A stretch of 64,000 nucleotides of DNA from Macquaria australasica (taxonomy: Eukaryota; Chordata; Actinopteri; Centrarchiformes; Percichthyidae): positions 434,001-498,000 of the forward strand of contig SEMN01000008.1 in assembly GCA_005408345.1 (NCBI GenBank), written 5' to 3'. Positions within the stretch are counted from its first letter, which is position 1, and each line of letters starts with the position of its first letter. The notes under the pieces are model-generated. The model was not told where the DNA came from. It saw only the letters and a list, made by a program, of their open reading frames with translations, and ran no database searches. The position numbers and the translations under genes were made by a program. Positions 37,991 to 49,733 of this stretch are shown in pieces.

Positions 37991-38815
37991 TTTTCAATCA
38001 TGTTGTGAAGGCAAGCTAAATGGCTAAACCTGCCATTTGTAGAGATGAGAATCAGATCTCCATACTTTTAAAGCACCATTTGAAATTAAATTGTTTTTGT
38101 ACAGAAACTCAATTATTGCCCTGGGGCCAGTATTGATCAGTTTCAAATGATACCCAGCACAAACTAAAGCAATTACATCTCTTGTCAGAACTGCTCTCCG
38201 AAAACTCTTTAACCCAAGAATTACTGTGATGCCCGCCATCAAAACTGCCACCTGTAACTAAGGCGCACAAACATTATGTCTCCGCCTCTTAATGAGCTAG
38301 CGTACTTTGAATATACAGTGGGACAAGAATAATGCAGTATGAGCAGATGATGGGTGGGACAGGGAGGGGTTGGGGCTAAAAAAGATACATTTTCATCCTC
38401 CAAAGGCATTTAATTGCCATTTAATACTTCATCCCGCAGTTCAAAGTAAATGCCAAGTCTTTGGAAAGGAGATATGAAGCAATTTCGCAAGCCTACAGAC
38501 ACAGAATCAAGGAAAAGGGGGGCTGTGACTCGCTGTCCTGATGTCCCTACTTGTGGAGATAAGGCTGTCATGAGAGGTAAAGTGAGCTTGTTTTTTTGGG
38601 GGGGGACAAGGACAAGGACATTTAATGCAAAAACTATGTAGAATGAGCAACGCAAAATAATTACTTTCTAGCTAGATTCTGTTTCAAAGGCTGCGCAAGT
38701 ACTTTGAATTCTGAAAAATTCTATTGGCAAACAGTGACCCATACATTTAGAAAGTGCAGCAGAAGAGAATACACTGCAGACAGTAAAGTTGTATGTTTCT
38801 GTTGAACCAACGTAC

Positions 38816-38981
38816 AGTTGTTGAGGAACAGGAGCACGGCGAAGCCCAGTGTAGATGTGGCCAGCAGGATCAGACAGATGTTGCAGGGGATCATGAAGTA
38901 GCGCACCACCAGGGACACCTTGTGCTGATACCTGCGGTCCTGCTCCAGTGGCGGTGGCGAGGGATAGTGGCACCCGCTCAT
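38816..38981 (-). CDS. agrn: agrin, first coding exon of the transmembrane (TM/SN) isoform
   Basis: This minus-strand exon encodes 55 residues plus one base. It starts MSGCHYPSPPPLEQDRRYQH, a basic, proline-containing cytoplasmic head. It then reads VSLVVRYFMIPCNICLILL and ATSTLGFAVLLFLNN, a signal-anchor helix spanning about residues 27-53 with the basic residues on its N-terminal side, as expected for a type II orientation. The core VRYFMIPCNICLILLATSTLGF is essentially the one I know from mammalian TM-agrin. Agrin is a heparan sulfate proteoglycan. The secreted LN form organises the neuromuscular junction through LRP4/MuSK, while the TM form is typical of central neurons. The exon ends ...AAC AAC T before GTACGT (donor at 38810-38815), phase 1, matching the 39-base exon downstream. 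I chose the ATG at 38979-38981 because it is the first ATG in frame after the stop at 39204-39206 and has A at -3. The head is longer than the mammalian one. Confidence 0.93.
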
Positions 38982-39250
38982 GCTCCACTCCAATGACCCC
39001 CTCCCCTCCAGGGTGGAGGAGATGACGGGCCGAGGAGGGCGACGAGGGGTGCCCAAAGACCCGTTGGAAAAAATGATGGCGGCGGGGTAAGGGCAGAGGA
39101 TGAAGATGAAGATAAAATAAAAAGCAAAAAAGATGCGTAATGGTCGGTGTTTCAGCTGCGGTTCCAGCTGTACACCGTGGTGGGGACCCGGTGACTGTTT
39201 CTGTCAGAGAATCGCAGCAGCAAGCTTTCAGCGGTTTCCAAGCAACACAT
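38982..39250 (-). promoter_or_regulatory. agrn: 5' leader of TM-agrin transcript, ATG-free and open in the coding frame
   Basis: On the minus strand no ATG occurs in any frame between the chosen start and about 39245, as expected of a functional 5' leader. The frame upstream of the start remains open for 74 codons to a TGA at 39204-39206. It would read a strongly hydrophobic stretch, RIFFAFYFIFIFILCPYPAA, because the DNA there is pyrimidine-rich. I see no acceptor that would splice another coding exon into it, so I take it as untranslated, but see the findings. Confidence 0.55.
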
Positions 39251-41060
39251 TTTTAGAGATAATAACATACATTTGGAGCAAGAGGACAGAGAGGGGGACA
39301 GGGATGTTGGACTCCTACAGCCCCCCACCTGTCCAGACGACCTCCATTCTGCTGTGCCCGCTAGGAAAAAGACAAACTAATGGGCTTTCAATGTGCGAGT
39401 ATGTGTGTTGTGAAGTGGTTTATACTTACAGTGCAAACGTGTGTGGACTTAAGTGGGTGGTAGTAATGTGTTTGTAAATGGGTATTGGTGCGCTTTTGGC
39501 ATATATGTGTGTGAGATGCACCTAAGCCAGAACTGTGTGCATTAGGATGTGGGTGTAGGATTGTCAAATATCCACATGGAAAACTTCCAAGCAGGCTGAC
39601 AGTAAATCCACAAAAGGAATCCTCTCCTCTCCTCCAAGTGACCCTGACTGGTAATTAAATGGACGTGAAAGGGGTCTGGGGATGCAGACTCCTAGACCAC
39701 TCCCTCCCCCTTTCCTTGTCAAAAGCCTTTACAAACCAAGACAAGGTCTGGTGCTCACCAACAACATGTGTCACAAGTATTTCCCTAAGAGGTGACAGCC
39801 GAGCATCTTTTTTTAGCCTCCCTGTGGCTGTTGCCTGTTGGGGCAACAAGGGTGAGCAATGATTTGCCCAGCGCGCCTCTAACTCAACACAACTGCTTCT
39901 TTGTATCCACTGGATTGGTTGCTTTGGCTTCTGGTCTGGGAGCTCCTGTCACGGTGAAGAGATATACGACCACGGCACGTAAGATCCGTCCAAACCCGAC
40001 ACCGTCACCGGAGCAACTTGTATCTGCCGTAACGTGATGTCTGAAAAGCAGCTGGCTGCCTCTTGCTAAACCATATGCTCCCGGGATCACGGAGATGGTT
40101 TGCTTTTCCTCCCCTTCTCTCCTGCGTGCCCGCCGCTCCTCTTCGGTTCAATAACCTCTATTCCCGGCCAGTCTCGTGGAGTGCGGGTAAGCAGCTGCCC
40201 CCCCACCCCGCTGGTGCGCTGGGGCTGAAAGTGGTGGAGAGGGGGGGGGAAAGTTGGAGAGGAGAACGATCGCAATCCCCACTCGACCTGTCAGAGCAGA
40301 GCCGTCTTCTCCCCCCAAAGCAGCTACGGATGAGCAGCAAAACACAGAGACACTGAATGAATAATGGAAAGAATGGAGAGAAAAGGGGGAAAAAACCCGT
40401 GTGTGATCAGAAATCAACCAAGAAGCTTGAGGCGGAGATTTGTTGGGCTTTCTTCCCTTGTGTCAGCACCCTGACAGAGATCCCAACCGAATAATGAGAG
40501 GAAAATGTTCTCATTGCGTCCGGATCCTCGTAAGACTTAGGTTGATTTAGCTTCTTCTATTTTTATCTTTCAGCAAAGAACTTGTCCAGTCTTCTCTTTC
40601 TTTCTTTCTCTGGTTTGTCGTCTCTTTTAGCTCCCTCACGCATCCATTCCCTTTTTCACTGGGTTGTCTTAGTCCAGAGGCGCTTCCACTGTCCTGGCCG
40701 CAAGGATTTATGCACCGGCTTCTCCTCCGTGGGGATCCAATATTCACTGGGAGCCAAAACAACAAATTAGGCTCCGGGTATTCATAGCGCGCTTTATCCC
40801 CAGGCAGCAGGTAGTGGTCCCAGTGTCAGCGCACTCAGTCAGCGGACTGAGAAGTCACCGGACAGACACGGCAACACGGAGAGAGAGGGGAAGTGAGGAG
40901 GAGGGCTATCAAAAGGAAAAGCAGACTCCTGACACTTCGGGGTTTTTTTCTTTTTGGAGAACAGCAGCAGCGTGTCACTGGTTTCCCAAACACTCTCCTC
41001 CTGAGCGCTCCTCTCTCAGCCCTCAGCCAGCGGAACGGATGAGCGCATAATGAGAGAGCG
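39251..41060 (-). promoter_or_regulatory. agrn: presumed promoter / CpG-rich region of TM-agrin
   Basis: Roughly 39930-41060 has visibly more CpG dinucleotides and GC than the rest of the window, with CpG clusters near 39966-40035, 40125-40200 and 40500-40530. It lies directly upstream of the TM-agrin first exon. No TATA box at a convincing distance is evident, and the transcription start is not located. An upstream non-coding exon within this region cannot be excluded. The assignment as promoter is inference from position and composition. Confidence 0.5.
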
Positions 41061-42193
41061 AGAGAGGGAGATAGTGCAAGAGAGAGAGGGAGGTGGGGGG
41101 AGTGGTTGAGGGGCCGTCTTTAACAAAGGCAGAGGGGAGGAGGGGTTGGAGTTGGGTGAGGGAACGAGAGAAAAAAAAAAGTAAACGAGCGAGAATAAAG
41201 GCTTTGGGGAATAGTACTCGAGTCCTGTCACAGTGGGGAGGGGGGCAGCAACAGCGCAGCAGCAAAACAAAAGAGGGCCACGGTCTTGGAAGATGTCAAC
41301 CAACTCCTCCATTTGTTTATAGCCTAATCAAAAGAAAGTCTCTTCCACAAGAGCTGGAGAATTTCCACAAAGATTTAATGAGGCAAACTGAGAGAAAATA
41401 GGCCTGCGGAGGGAGAGAGCTAAACTTAAATACATTAAAGTCAATCACATATTGAGTCTCTCCAAACAGCCCAACCCACTTGTTTTTGACCGATATGCCC
41501 AACCAGTGCAGAAATGAGCCTGAGAAACTCCACGTGCGTTCCACAATAACAAGCCAATATTCAATTAATTAACCCCCCCTACTTGGAGCTTTTTTTTCTG
41601 ACTTTCCTAACAACCTAAAATAGGTTTCTTTTTTTCCCCCTGTGGTAAATAATATGGAAAAAAATGAATATTCAGCAGATCTGGCAAATGATCTGAAGCG
41701 GAAGCATTTGCATCTATTCAATAGCAGTACATGTTTGCTCTTTAAATGCAATGCATTATTGCTGTTATAATGGGATAATGAGGTCAGAATAGAGGGGTGG
41801 TTATGCAGTGTTTTAGCAAGAGCTTGCATCAATATCTACTCTGAGCAAACTCAACGGCTGCAGGCGGCAGATGCAAGGCGGTATCTATCATCAATTATTT
41901 ATGTATTTTTTCACTCTATCTGTGTCTCCATCTCCATCTCTGCTGTTCAATCACCCCCCCTGCGTTTTACACAAGGGTGTGCACAAGCATACACACTGCC
42001 TGGATTGCACACAGTGGCTGCATCCACAGAGGAATTGCATGAATGCACTCACAATTGCCTTTTCTGTCTGATAGAAACTAGAACGTACCCACAGTAAAAT
42101 GGCTCCTTGTGTCTTTGTGTCTCTATCTGTTTTCAGCATACAAGCTTACACAACTTGGACACACACTCACACTACAGTACACTCTGACACACA

Positions 42194-42240
<47 letters not shown>

Positions 42241-43029
42241 AGGTGATCTTGCTTCCCCCCAAAGTAATTTATCTCTTTGGACAGTGTGTTCATTCCCAGG
42301 CCTAAGCAGAGCTCTGTGGGGGAGACTCTAATACTGAGGGGAGCCAAGTTTTCAGACTGCCTGCTGAGGGTCAAGAGTTCACACCCCCATCAAAAGCAAC
42401 CCAGAGGTGCCTCCCCCCTCTCCCTCTCTGCTCTTTCCAGACACGATACCCCCAGACAGTCCACACCAGCTCTCACATTGCATAACAAAACCTGATTGAT
42501 GGACTGACTGAAAAGAAAAAGGAAACAGCTGCTCTGCCTCCCTTTTGTCCCTCTGCTGTCTTTATCATCATGCTTATTGTCTCAACAAGTGGGCATTTTG
42601 GGTGAAGCAAGGGGTTAAAACAATTACAATACACAAAAGTGCACAACACAACGACATCACAACTTGTGACCATGAATGAAATTGCAAATTCTCTCAGCAG
42701 AGGGCGCTAGGGAGTTAGCCCAGCACTCTGGTCTGCTGCCACGACCCAAATAAGGTCTTCTGTCGACATCAAAGCTCAGCTGCTTTGATCCATTTTTAAT
42801 GCCACAAGTATCGCACAAGGTTAACATCTCTCTCTGAAGGCTTTGAAATGGCAATTTCCATTAAGGAGCCAAAGGAGCTGCTCTCTTGTTTAATGGTCTG
42901 GCAGGAGGAAAAGTTGATATGTGTGTGTGCATATGCAAGTGTATGTGTGTGTGTGTGTGCGCTATTCGTTATGCAGAGGGTGAAACGTTTGTCAAGTTCA
43001 ATAACTGATTGACAATGATCCTTCAATCA

Positions 43030-43031
<2 letters not shown>
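41061..43031. other. agrn upstream flank (or intron of the LN transcript), no gene seen
   Basis: Begins with purine-rich sequence (41040-41170) and continues AT-rich. It contains a CA tract at 42195-42238. No NtA-domain exon is recognised on the minus strand and no other gene on either strand. Confidence 0.45.
42195..42238. repeat. (CA)n microsatellite
   Basis: Uninterrupted CA run of 44 bases. Confidence 0.97.

Positions 43032-43091
<60 letters not shown>
43032..43091. repeat. long (TG)n microsatellite
   Basis: Uninterrupted TG run of about 60 bases. Confidence 0.97.
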
Positions 43092-43092
<1 letters not shown>

Positions 43093-43167
43093 GTCGCCTT
43101 TCCTGAATCACAATTTCTCCTCCAAAAGGCCAAAGGGATTATCATGTGAAAAACAGACTGTTACTGT

Positions 43168-43500
43168 CAGGGTTCGTGCAGCTTTTTAAGAGTAAAATTC
43201 AAGCACTTTCAAGGTACCTAAACCAACAATGACCAGACTCTCGAAGCCTTTATCATCACATCTAAATTGTCACTATAAATGCCAGGAGACAACAATTTCG
43301 TTGTCGGGATCGTTTCATTTTAAATATTAAGAAATCTTTGGTTTACAGGAGTGATTGTATAGATGATGAAACACCCGATTATGTTAAAAATCAAGCATTT
43401 TTCAGGGAATATATTCAAATTCAAGCATATTTCTAACCTTGAAAATATAACAGTTAAAATTAAGCATTTTCCAAACTTTCAAGACTTTGTACAAACACTG
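43168..43500. mobile_element. probable non-autonomous DNA transposon, CAGGGTTCGT-type ends
   Basis: The left end is CAGGGTTCGTGCAG and the right end read inward is CAGTGTTTGTACAAAG, ten of the first thirteen bases alike. The interior repeats 'TTCAAGCA..TTTCAAGG' and 'AAGCATTTTCCAAACTTTCAAG', typical of a fish repeat I remember with these ends. There is no clear target duplication and no coding capacity. Confidence 0.6.
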
Positions 43501-46500
43501 CACTGTGATTTACTTGAAAAAAATCAACCAACACCAAGGAAAGACAGGAGAAATTTTCTATCTTTTTGCATTACCAGTATCTTTATATTTACATCACCTT
43601 TATATATTTCACATACAAGCTACATTCCAGCTGCACAGCCACAGGATCAAGGCAGATCACATAGGTAATATTTTTGCAACTTTGCAATGATAGATAGTAT
43701 CCAGTCAGCACTGTTTTGTATCTAAAAGCACTTTATCGGTGTGGGGTCAGTGCTCTGAGATGAGGAGCAGGAGATGTGAATGTGAGTATTTTCTCAATTA
43801 ACTTGCTAAATGTACCAATTCTCTAAATATCTAGATTCTACAGATTTGAAAGGTACAAACTCTAACTGGATTTATTTGATTTGGTGAGTTCAAACAGGCG
43901 ATAAGAGTATCATCAAGCTTTCCTTGTGGCCAAGCAAAACCCAGTCAGCATCTGCAGAACTCTCTCCTACAGGCAGCAATCAAAGAACTAAATATCAAAT
44001 TTGCATTAACAACATTTTAACTGTGCTGCTAATTTACCGAGAGCAACTTGTCAAAGATGGTAAAGGTGACGAAGCACCCAAGGGATGAATTTCTCAGAAA
44101 ACTGCCTTTTCTGGTTCAGAATTGATAAAATTATATATAAATAATACCGTTTTGATTGACATTACAGGCTTAGTTTTCTGACTTTCGGTATAATACTTTT
44201 TCAAGCTCACTAACACAGAACAATCCTGGATCATGACACAAGCATGAGTTCTTCAGGTCAATCTTTCATCAAATAATCTGTTCGGGGAAAAAACTGTGTG
44301 TAAGGATCTATCGCTAAATGCAACAACAACAGCTTTGTACATTAGAGTGTGTGAAAAAAATCTGTTGATGAATGCACCAACACCCCATTAGAATGGGATT
44401 CTGTCCATTTTTCAAAGCAGGACTATCAAAAGCGAAGCTGTTGCCTCCACTAATGGCATTAGAGATCATCCTTTCCTGCTGTCCATTGTAAATGAGGGTT
44501 TTAATGATGTTGATGAAAAGAATAAAGTCTGTTAAATTTAAAACGGATTTGGTAATTGCCTGCACTAAAGCCTGTCTACTGGCCCACTCAACTATTCATG
44601 TGTGCCTCATTCCCAAGATAATTCACTGTAATATTTGTCATGTTGTGCTTTATTTTGTTTTGGTGTATGTGTATGTATAGATAATCAGGAGGTATTGACA
44701 GTTATTTCCTGGTATGTATTTGTCTGGCCCTGCTGCCCCACATTACATCAGTGGAGTGCCACTTCTTATAAATGTATCTAATTCCACAGTGAACTATGTA
44801 TTCAAGGCCACAAATTCCGCTTTCAGGCACATTAGGTCGACATCACAAGGCCATGTTGGATTCTTCATGTGCATCGAGCCGTGCAGCCGGGCTAGTGGAG
44901 GGAAGCCCAGACTCCTCACCCAGTGGGCTTCGGCGGTGAGATGCTAGCAGGTGGGCCAGTTGTCTCGCTACGGTATTAACTCCAATCATCATAAGTCAGA
45001 CTTCGCAGCAGCATCCAACAGATTCCCAGATTTCCCAGTCATCGGGCCTCAGAACTAGCAAAAGCGAGACCAGGGCCTCTCACAGCTGTGCACGGCTAAT
45101 GACACTGACCTCTGCTGAACTGGGACTCAAGAAAAAAAGAGTGGGAGGAACAAGGACAGATGATGATGAGGGACGAAAACAAGATGCTTCTCTGACTAGT
45201 GTGAAACAAGTATCCAAAATTACATATTTTTCCATCCATTTGTTATAGTATTGGTGCTTGGTTGTCATGATAACAATCTGCATGCTAAAATTACATTTCC
45301 GCTTCAGACAGAAGCTACAGATTGGAGACAAACTGTTAAGAAATATAAGCATTAAATGTCTTAGTAAGGTGTTGGGCCACCACAAGGAACCAGAGCAGCT
45401 AAAATGCTCACTGTCATAGATTCTCCAAGTTTGTAAACACCATTCTTCAAAAAGACATTCCCTCATTTGGTGTTTTGATGATGGAGGTGAAGAACACTGT
45501 CTAACTGGGCCTTCAGACTGAAAACAGTTCTGCATATAAGGCTGGTTTGGTTAATAGATCCATGAGTTTAAAGGCACTAAAACACTGTGCAGCAGTTCAT
45601 TAGACTTTAAGGACGCATTTTCCAACTTGTGTCAAAGTCAAGATTCTGATTTCATGACAACACTATTTCTGACTCAGTGGATGAGAATACTATTGAGCAG
45701 CATTGGTGTAAGTGTGAATGAGAGTTCCCACATTGGGTGGGCTCCACACAATGTGACTCACAATGTGATACATCGGCAACTATGTGGCGTCAACTTGGGT
45801 ACACTATGCTGAAAGCAGTGAAATGCAGCCCACAGCTGAACATGAATGTTCACAAATCCATGGATCACAGCACTTGGGCCATCTTGAAATCTGGCATTTA
45901 GGTACCATTTAGGCATTCTGGTACAGAATATTGACGGTAAGCATGTGGACTTTATTTAGACTGCTGGCCATTCCTCCAGCTGATGCTGTTTAGCCCTCCA
46001 CAGAGGAGTCTTCAGTCAATATGATCCACCTGTCCACGCTCAGTGTTTCAGGCCACATTAGCCTCTTCCTCCCACTCCATCCCACGCTGCCATGACCTGC
46101 TTTTTCAGCCTACTCTGAGCCAGCTTTTAGCCTGGGGCCTCATCCAGGACCTGTCCACTGCTGGACATTCAGTTCCCTATCATATGGTGAGGATGATATT
46201 CCTCGCCTCGGGGCTCATCTGGAGCCAGAAGACGCCGATCTTAGCCTGAGGGCAGATGTTCTCAGGCCTGCTGCTGACTGACCCTCCTCCTTCTTTTTCC
46301 AATGGTCTTCTAAATGAACAGGAACTCATTCAGGAACGAGTAACTCGTTATTAGCCAGCTCTGATTTTCTAGCCAGCCCCTCCTGCACATCAACACCCAC
46401 AACAATAATGATTACAGGATGTAATATCCTCCCCGCTCCACTGCCTCGCCCTGTTTATTCAGGTCTTCAGCACCAACATTTTCCCTTAATAGCCCTGTAG

Positions 46501-46947
46501 GAAATTATTCCAATGGATGGGCACAGACAGGGAAATAATAACAGAAAGAGAATGAAATGGCAAAAAAAGAAAGAAAAGAGAGCAACCTGGGAGCTTGGCC
46601 ACTGTATGCAGAGCTAGTGGAGAGTGACACTTCTCCATGTGGCTGGCATATGGAGCCAATTGTGGCAGCAGCGCAGGAAGGCTAGGAGCAGGGAATCAGA
46701 GGAGGAGTGGCTGGCTCTACACAAGGCTGATGGAGCTGAAGGATGATACAGATGTCAGTCTCTGGCCAAGTCAGCCATCTGCCATGGGGAACTGGCCAAG
46801 TCGCACTGGCCCCGTCATGTGGAGAAAGCAGCGTGAGACTCGTGATGACCAGTCATTATGAGCTGGGAGCTGTCCTTTCAACATGGCCGATTCCCAACAG
46901 CAGCTAACCTTGCATTGGTGTAGACAGAGGACAGACAGACGCACAAG
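43501..46947. other. upstream flank with possible repeat fragment, no gene seen
   Basis: The stretch from about 45355 (TGTCTTAGTAAGGTGTTGGGCCACC) to 45500 resembles from memory a fish transposon-derived repeat, but I cannot define its ends. The remainder gives only short unrelated open frames. A GC-richer patch at 44870-44950 is not bounded by paired splice sites. Confidence 0.35.
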
Positions 46948-47620
46948 TAGGGCTAGGTATATACGCAACATCAACACGTATAGTGTTACTGTCCAAAAGT
47001 GTCAAATATGGAAAGTTGGCATTGCTAGTTCAGATTCTCTGGCTTGTTCACTTATTCTTTGATTAGATATTTCTTGGTCTGAATCGGGGAACTTTAATTT
47101 AATTGGGATAAATTATTTATTAACACTGATACATTGAGCAGTTTGTTGTTAAATAAAAATAGGGTCAAAACATGTTTATATTTCCCAACATAAAGGTGCG
47201 TTCAGCCAAAATACAAAGCAAATTTTCACTTTGCATGTTTTTGCAGTCGGTGTTGATTTACCCCAAACAGCCAATATACAGATGTTAGCTATAGCTAGCA
47301 ACATCCACACCAGCCGTATGTGGAGTCTGATGTGTTTGTGTGGCAGCTCAAGACTCTGATTGACATCAAAACCAGAAATTCCAGTTCTTTCCCTCCTGAC
47401 TGTCTTCTTTCTCCTCTTGTCTGTGTACATTTATTAATTGGAGTCATAAAGCTGCAGGATATGCGCACATGTTTTGCTCAAGTTCAAAGATTTTCAACTT
47501 GCACCAACATGTCTTCACTTCACAGAGCTAAAATTCACTTTGTGTTCAATCTGAACACACCTTAAGCCACTGAAAAAAGTATTGTTTTGGTATTGGTACC
47601 AAATCTTATTGTTCAAATAA
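46948..47620. mobile_element. degraded DNA-transposon copy starting TAGGGCTAGGTAT, carrying a nested MITE
   Basis: It starts with the same 13-mer, TAGGGCTAGGTAT, that begins the element at 49515. Its right part, ATTGTTTTGGTATTGGTACC near 47581-47600, parallels ACATTTTGATATCAGTACC in the other copy. The middle is interrupted by the inverted-repeat element at 47193-47563. The right boundary is approximate. Confidence 0.5.
47193..47563. mobile_element. MITE with AAGGTG(C/T)GTTCAG terminal inverted repeats, about 371 bases
   Basis: The left end is AAGGTGCGTTCAGCC and the right end read inward is AAGGTGTGTTCAGAT. Similarity extends about 34 bases inward, including ACAAAG..AATTTT on both sides. 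No transposase. It sits inside the TAGGGCTAGGTAT element and is therefore probably the younger of the two. Confidence 0.68.
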
Positions 47621-49514
47621 AATGCAGGCCTATACGCAGATGTGAGGCAACATAGAGGAGGAAGTGAAATACTGCAAGGAGAACTGTAATTACAAAAGCT
47701 AACAATGCTAAAGCCATGGGTATATGCTGCTGCCCACAGATGTGGAACGATGCCAAGACACAAAAATGACGAATTCTTTAACATTGTTTGCAAAGGTTTC
47801 AGTTATTTAATGAGCAGCATGTCTGACGCGGAACGTTGTCATTATGCACATCGACTTGAACTAGAAATAGTCTATTTTAGATTCCAGCTCCATCAAAGGT
47901 CTTACTGTATAGCAAATCCCTTGTGTTCTACATCAATAATCCTGCTTCTCTGAACGTATAATTACTGTTGCCTTTACCTTTGTCTAACTATAGCAAGATA
48001 GATCAACATATATCGCTGTGACATATACGTACTGTACACAAGCAGATTTAGCTGATTGGCTTTCTGGCATCAAAGCTGACAGTGACAGGCTATTATACAC
48101 TGGAACCCTTTCACTTGCGTTTACAGTAATGAACTCGCTCTCCTCCCTTCCACTTCTTTTCTCTTTCGTTTTCCTTTTCTCTCGGCCCGTCACTGGCTGC
48201 TGGCTGCACATCGAGCTGGATCTTCTCAGATAGAGGGCAGAAAGGGAATATTAATTGGCGAGCAATACCTCCTTTTTGAGACGCAGCCCATAAATGAAAC
48301 TGCTATAAATTATTTATATGCCTAATCAGACGGCATGTGCTCAAGTTATTCTCTCAAACATGACAGCCTCTGTGCTATTCCCTTTTTTCCTCTTCGTAAA
48401 TAATTCTAGTTCCTTTTGGTAAGAGTGCAGTCAGATAAGCCTGTGTGCTGAAAGTAGAAGCCTAATAAAAATATGGTGCCACACTGACGAAATAGCTGTT
48501 TTCTGGCTGCAATCACAGTCAGGAAAATGAATGACCTGCTTAGCACCAGGTATTAAAATGCATCCTGTGTTTGGAGGGTTTTATTCTGATAGACCGAAAA
48601 CAGATAAAGTTCAGGTGTTAATGCACACAAGGTACACTGACTGTTAGCAACCAGGTGTGAATGAAATGAGACTGATCCATGAAGAATGGATGCAGGGATT
48701 ATATAACAGGAAACAAAAAAAATGTGCACACGGCTTCGACCAGGAGCTGCAGACAAATCAAACAGATTTTACTGTGTATACCAGCAAAGCCTTGAGATGA
48801 GTGCTGAATGATAAGTCAATCAATCAATTAGTTAATGAACAGAAACAACAATTTTGATAATTAACAAGTCCATGTCCTGCAAACTAAATGACAAAACAAG
48901 TTGTAGGTCCAGGACCTCTAGAACAGCACATAGAAGTGTTTTCGGATCTGACACCCCCATCGGCAGGATGACATCATTTGTCTGTGCCTTCCAAATCAAT
49001 GAACTTCCTGTTAGAAATCACTGTTAAAAAATAAATCCGTTTGACGATATGAGGTTTAGGCACAATAACAACTTGGTTAGGTTTAGAGAAAGATCATGGT
49101 TTGCATTAAAATTACATCTTAGTTAAGGTTAGGAGACCCTGTTGTCATGGTTACAATCATATGGTTATGGTTATGGAACACTTGTGGTCATGCTTTAAAA
49201 AACAACAGTGTGGACTGTTACTTGGAAACAGGAAACAAACAGCTGTCTCCCATGTTAAAGTCCAAAGTTTTGTTGACCCATCCATCCACCCCAACCTATG
49301 TTGACTTTGTCGCTCGATAACAACATCACCTTACTTCCTCTTTTGCTCCCGTCATAATAAGGGCTTTGTCACTTGAATGTAAATGTGTTGTTTTGATGCA
49401 TTTGCTGAATTTGTTGCCCTTCTTCTTGGCTTTCTGATAGAAATTTACACTATCTTCTGACATTTTTTAGACTTAATAATGGTACATTTTTTCAAAATTA
49501 AATCAACAAATAAA
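47621..49514. other. upstream flank, no gene seen
   Basis: A short fragment at about 48805-48875 (AATCAATCAATTAGTTAATG, then ACAATTTTGATAATTAAC) looks like another degraded hAT-like 'AATCGATTA' repeat. The stretch at 48235-48480 is free of simple repeats. No exon is recognised. Confidence 0.4.
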
Positions 49515-49733
49515 TAGGGCTAGGTATCGCAACTGCTTTTTTTTTGCAACTTTTTAACCAATTTTAGACAGTTTTGTATTTAGGCAAAGTTAAAACGTTG
49601 GCTTCTATTGTTAAATTTAAAAAAAAATATGTTCACATTTCTCAAAGTAAGATATCAAAAACAAAGAACATTTTGATATCAGTACCAAAACACAGGCCCC
49701 ATTATCGAAAAAGTTCAAACAATACCCAGAGCC
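49515..49733. mobile_element. short non-autonomous DNA-transposon copy, GGCTAGGTAT/ATACCCAGAGCC ends
   Basis: The left end is TAGGGCTAGGTATCG and the right end read inward is GGCTCTGGGTATTG, an imperfect inverted repeat. It shares its first 13 bases with the element at 46948. Non-coding. Confidence 0.55.

Larger units (their letters stand above)
33941..38815 (-). other. agrn: agrn intron 1 of the transmembrane transcript, 4.9 kb
   Basis: Bounded by the GTACGT donor at 38810-38815 and the TCTTTCAG acceptor at 33941 onward, and interrupting a codon after its first base. It contains a hAT-like repeat copy (34722-35050), a 15-base G run, a 91-base TG tract and the 487-base inverted-repeat element at 37504-37990. 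No other exon is recognised within it. Confidence 0.88.

Noticed and set aside
39054..39056. TTG as an alternative upstream start for the TM-agrin frame
   Set aside because: There is no reason to prefer a TTG over the well-placed ATG at 38979-38981, and homologues start just before the PPPLE-like segment.
44870..44950. GC-rich patch at the end of a plus-strand frame
   Set aside because: No homology recognised and no donor after it.
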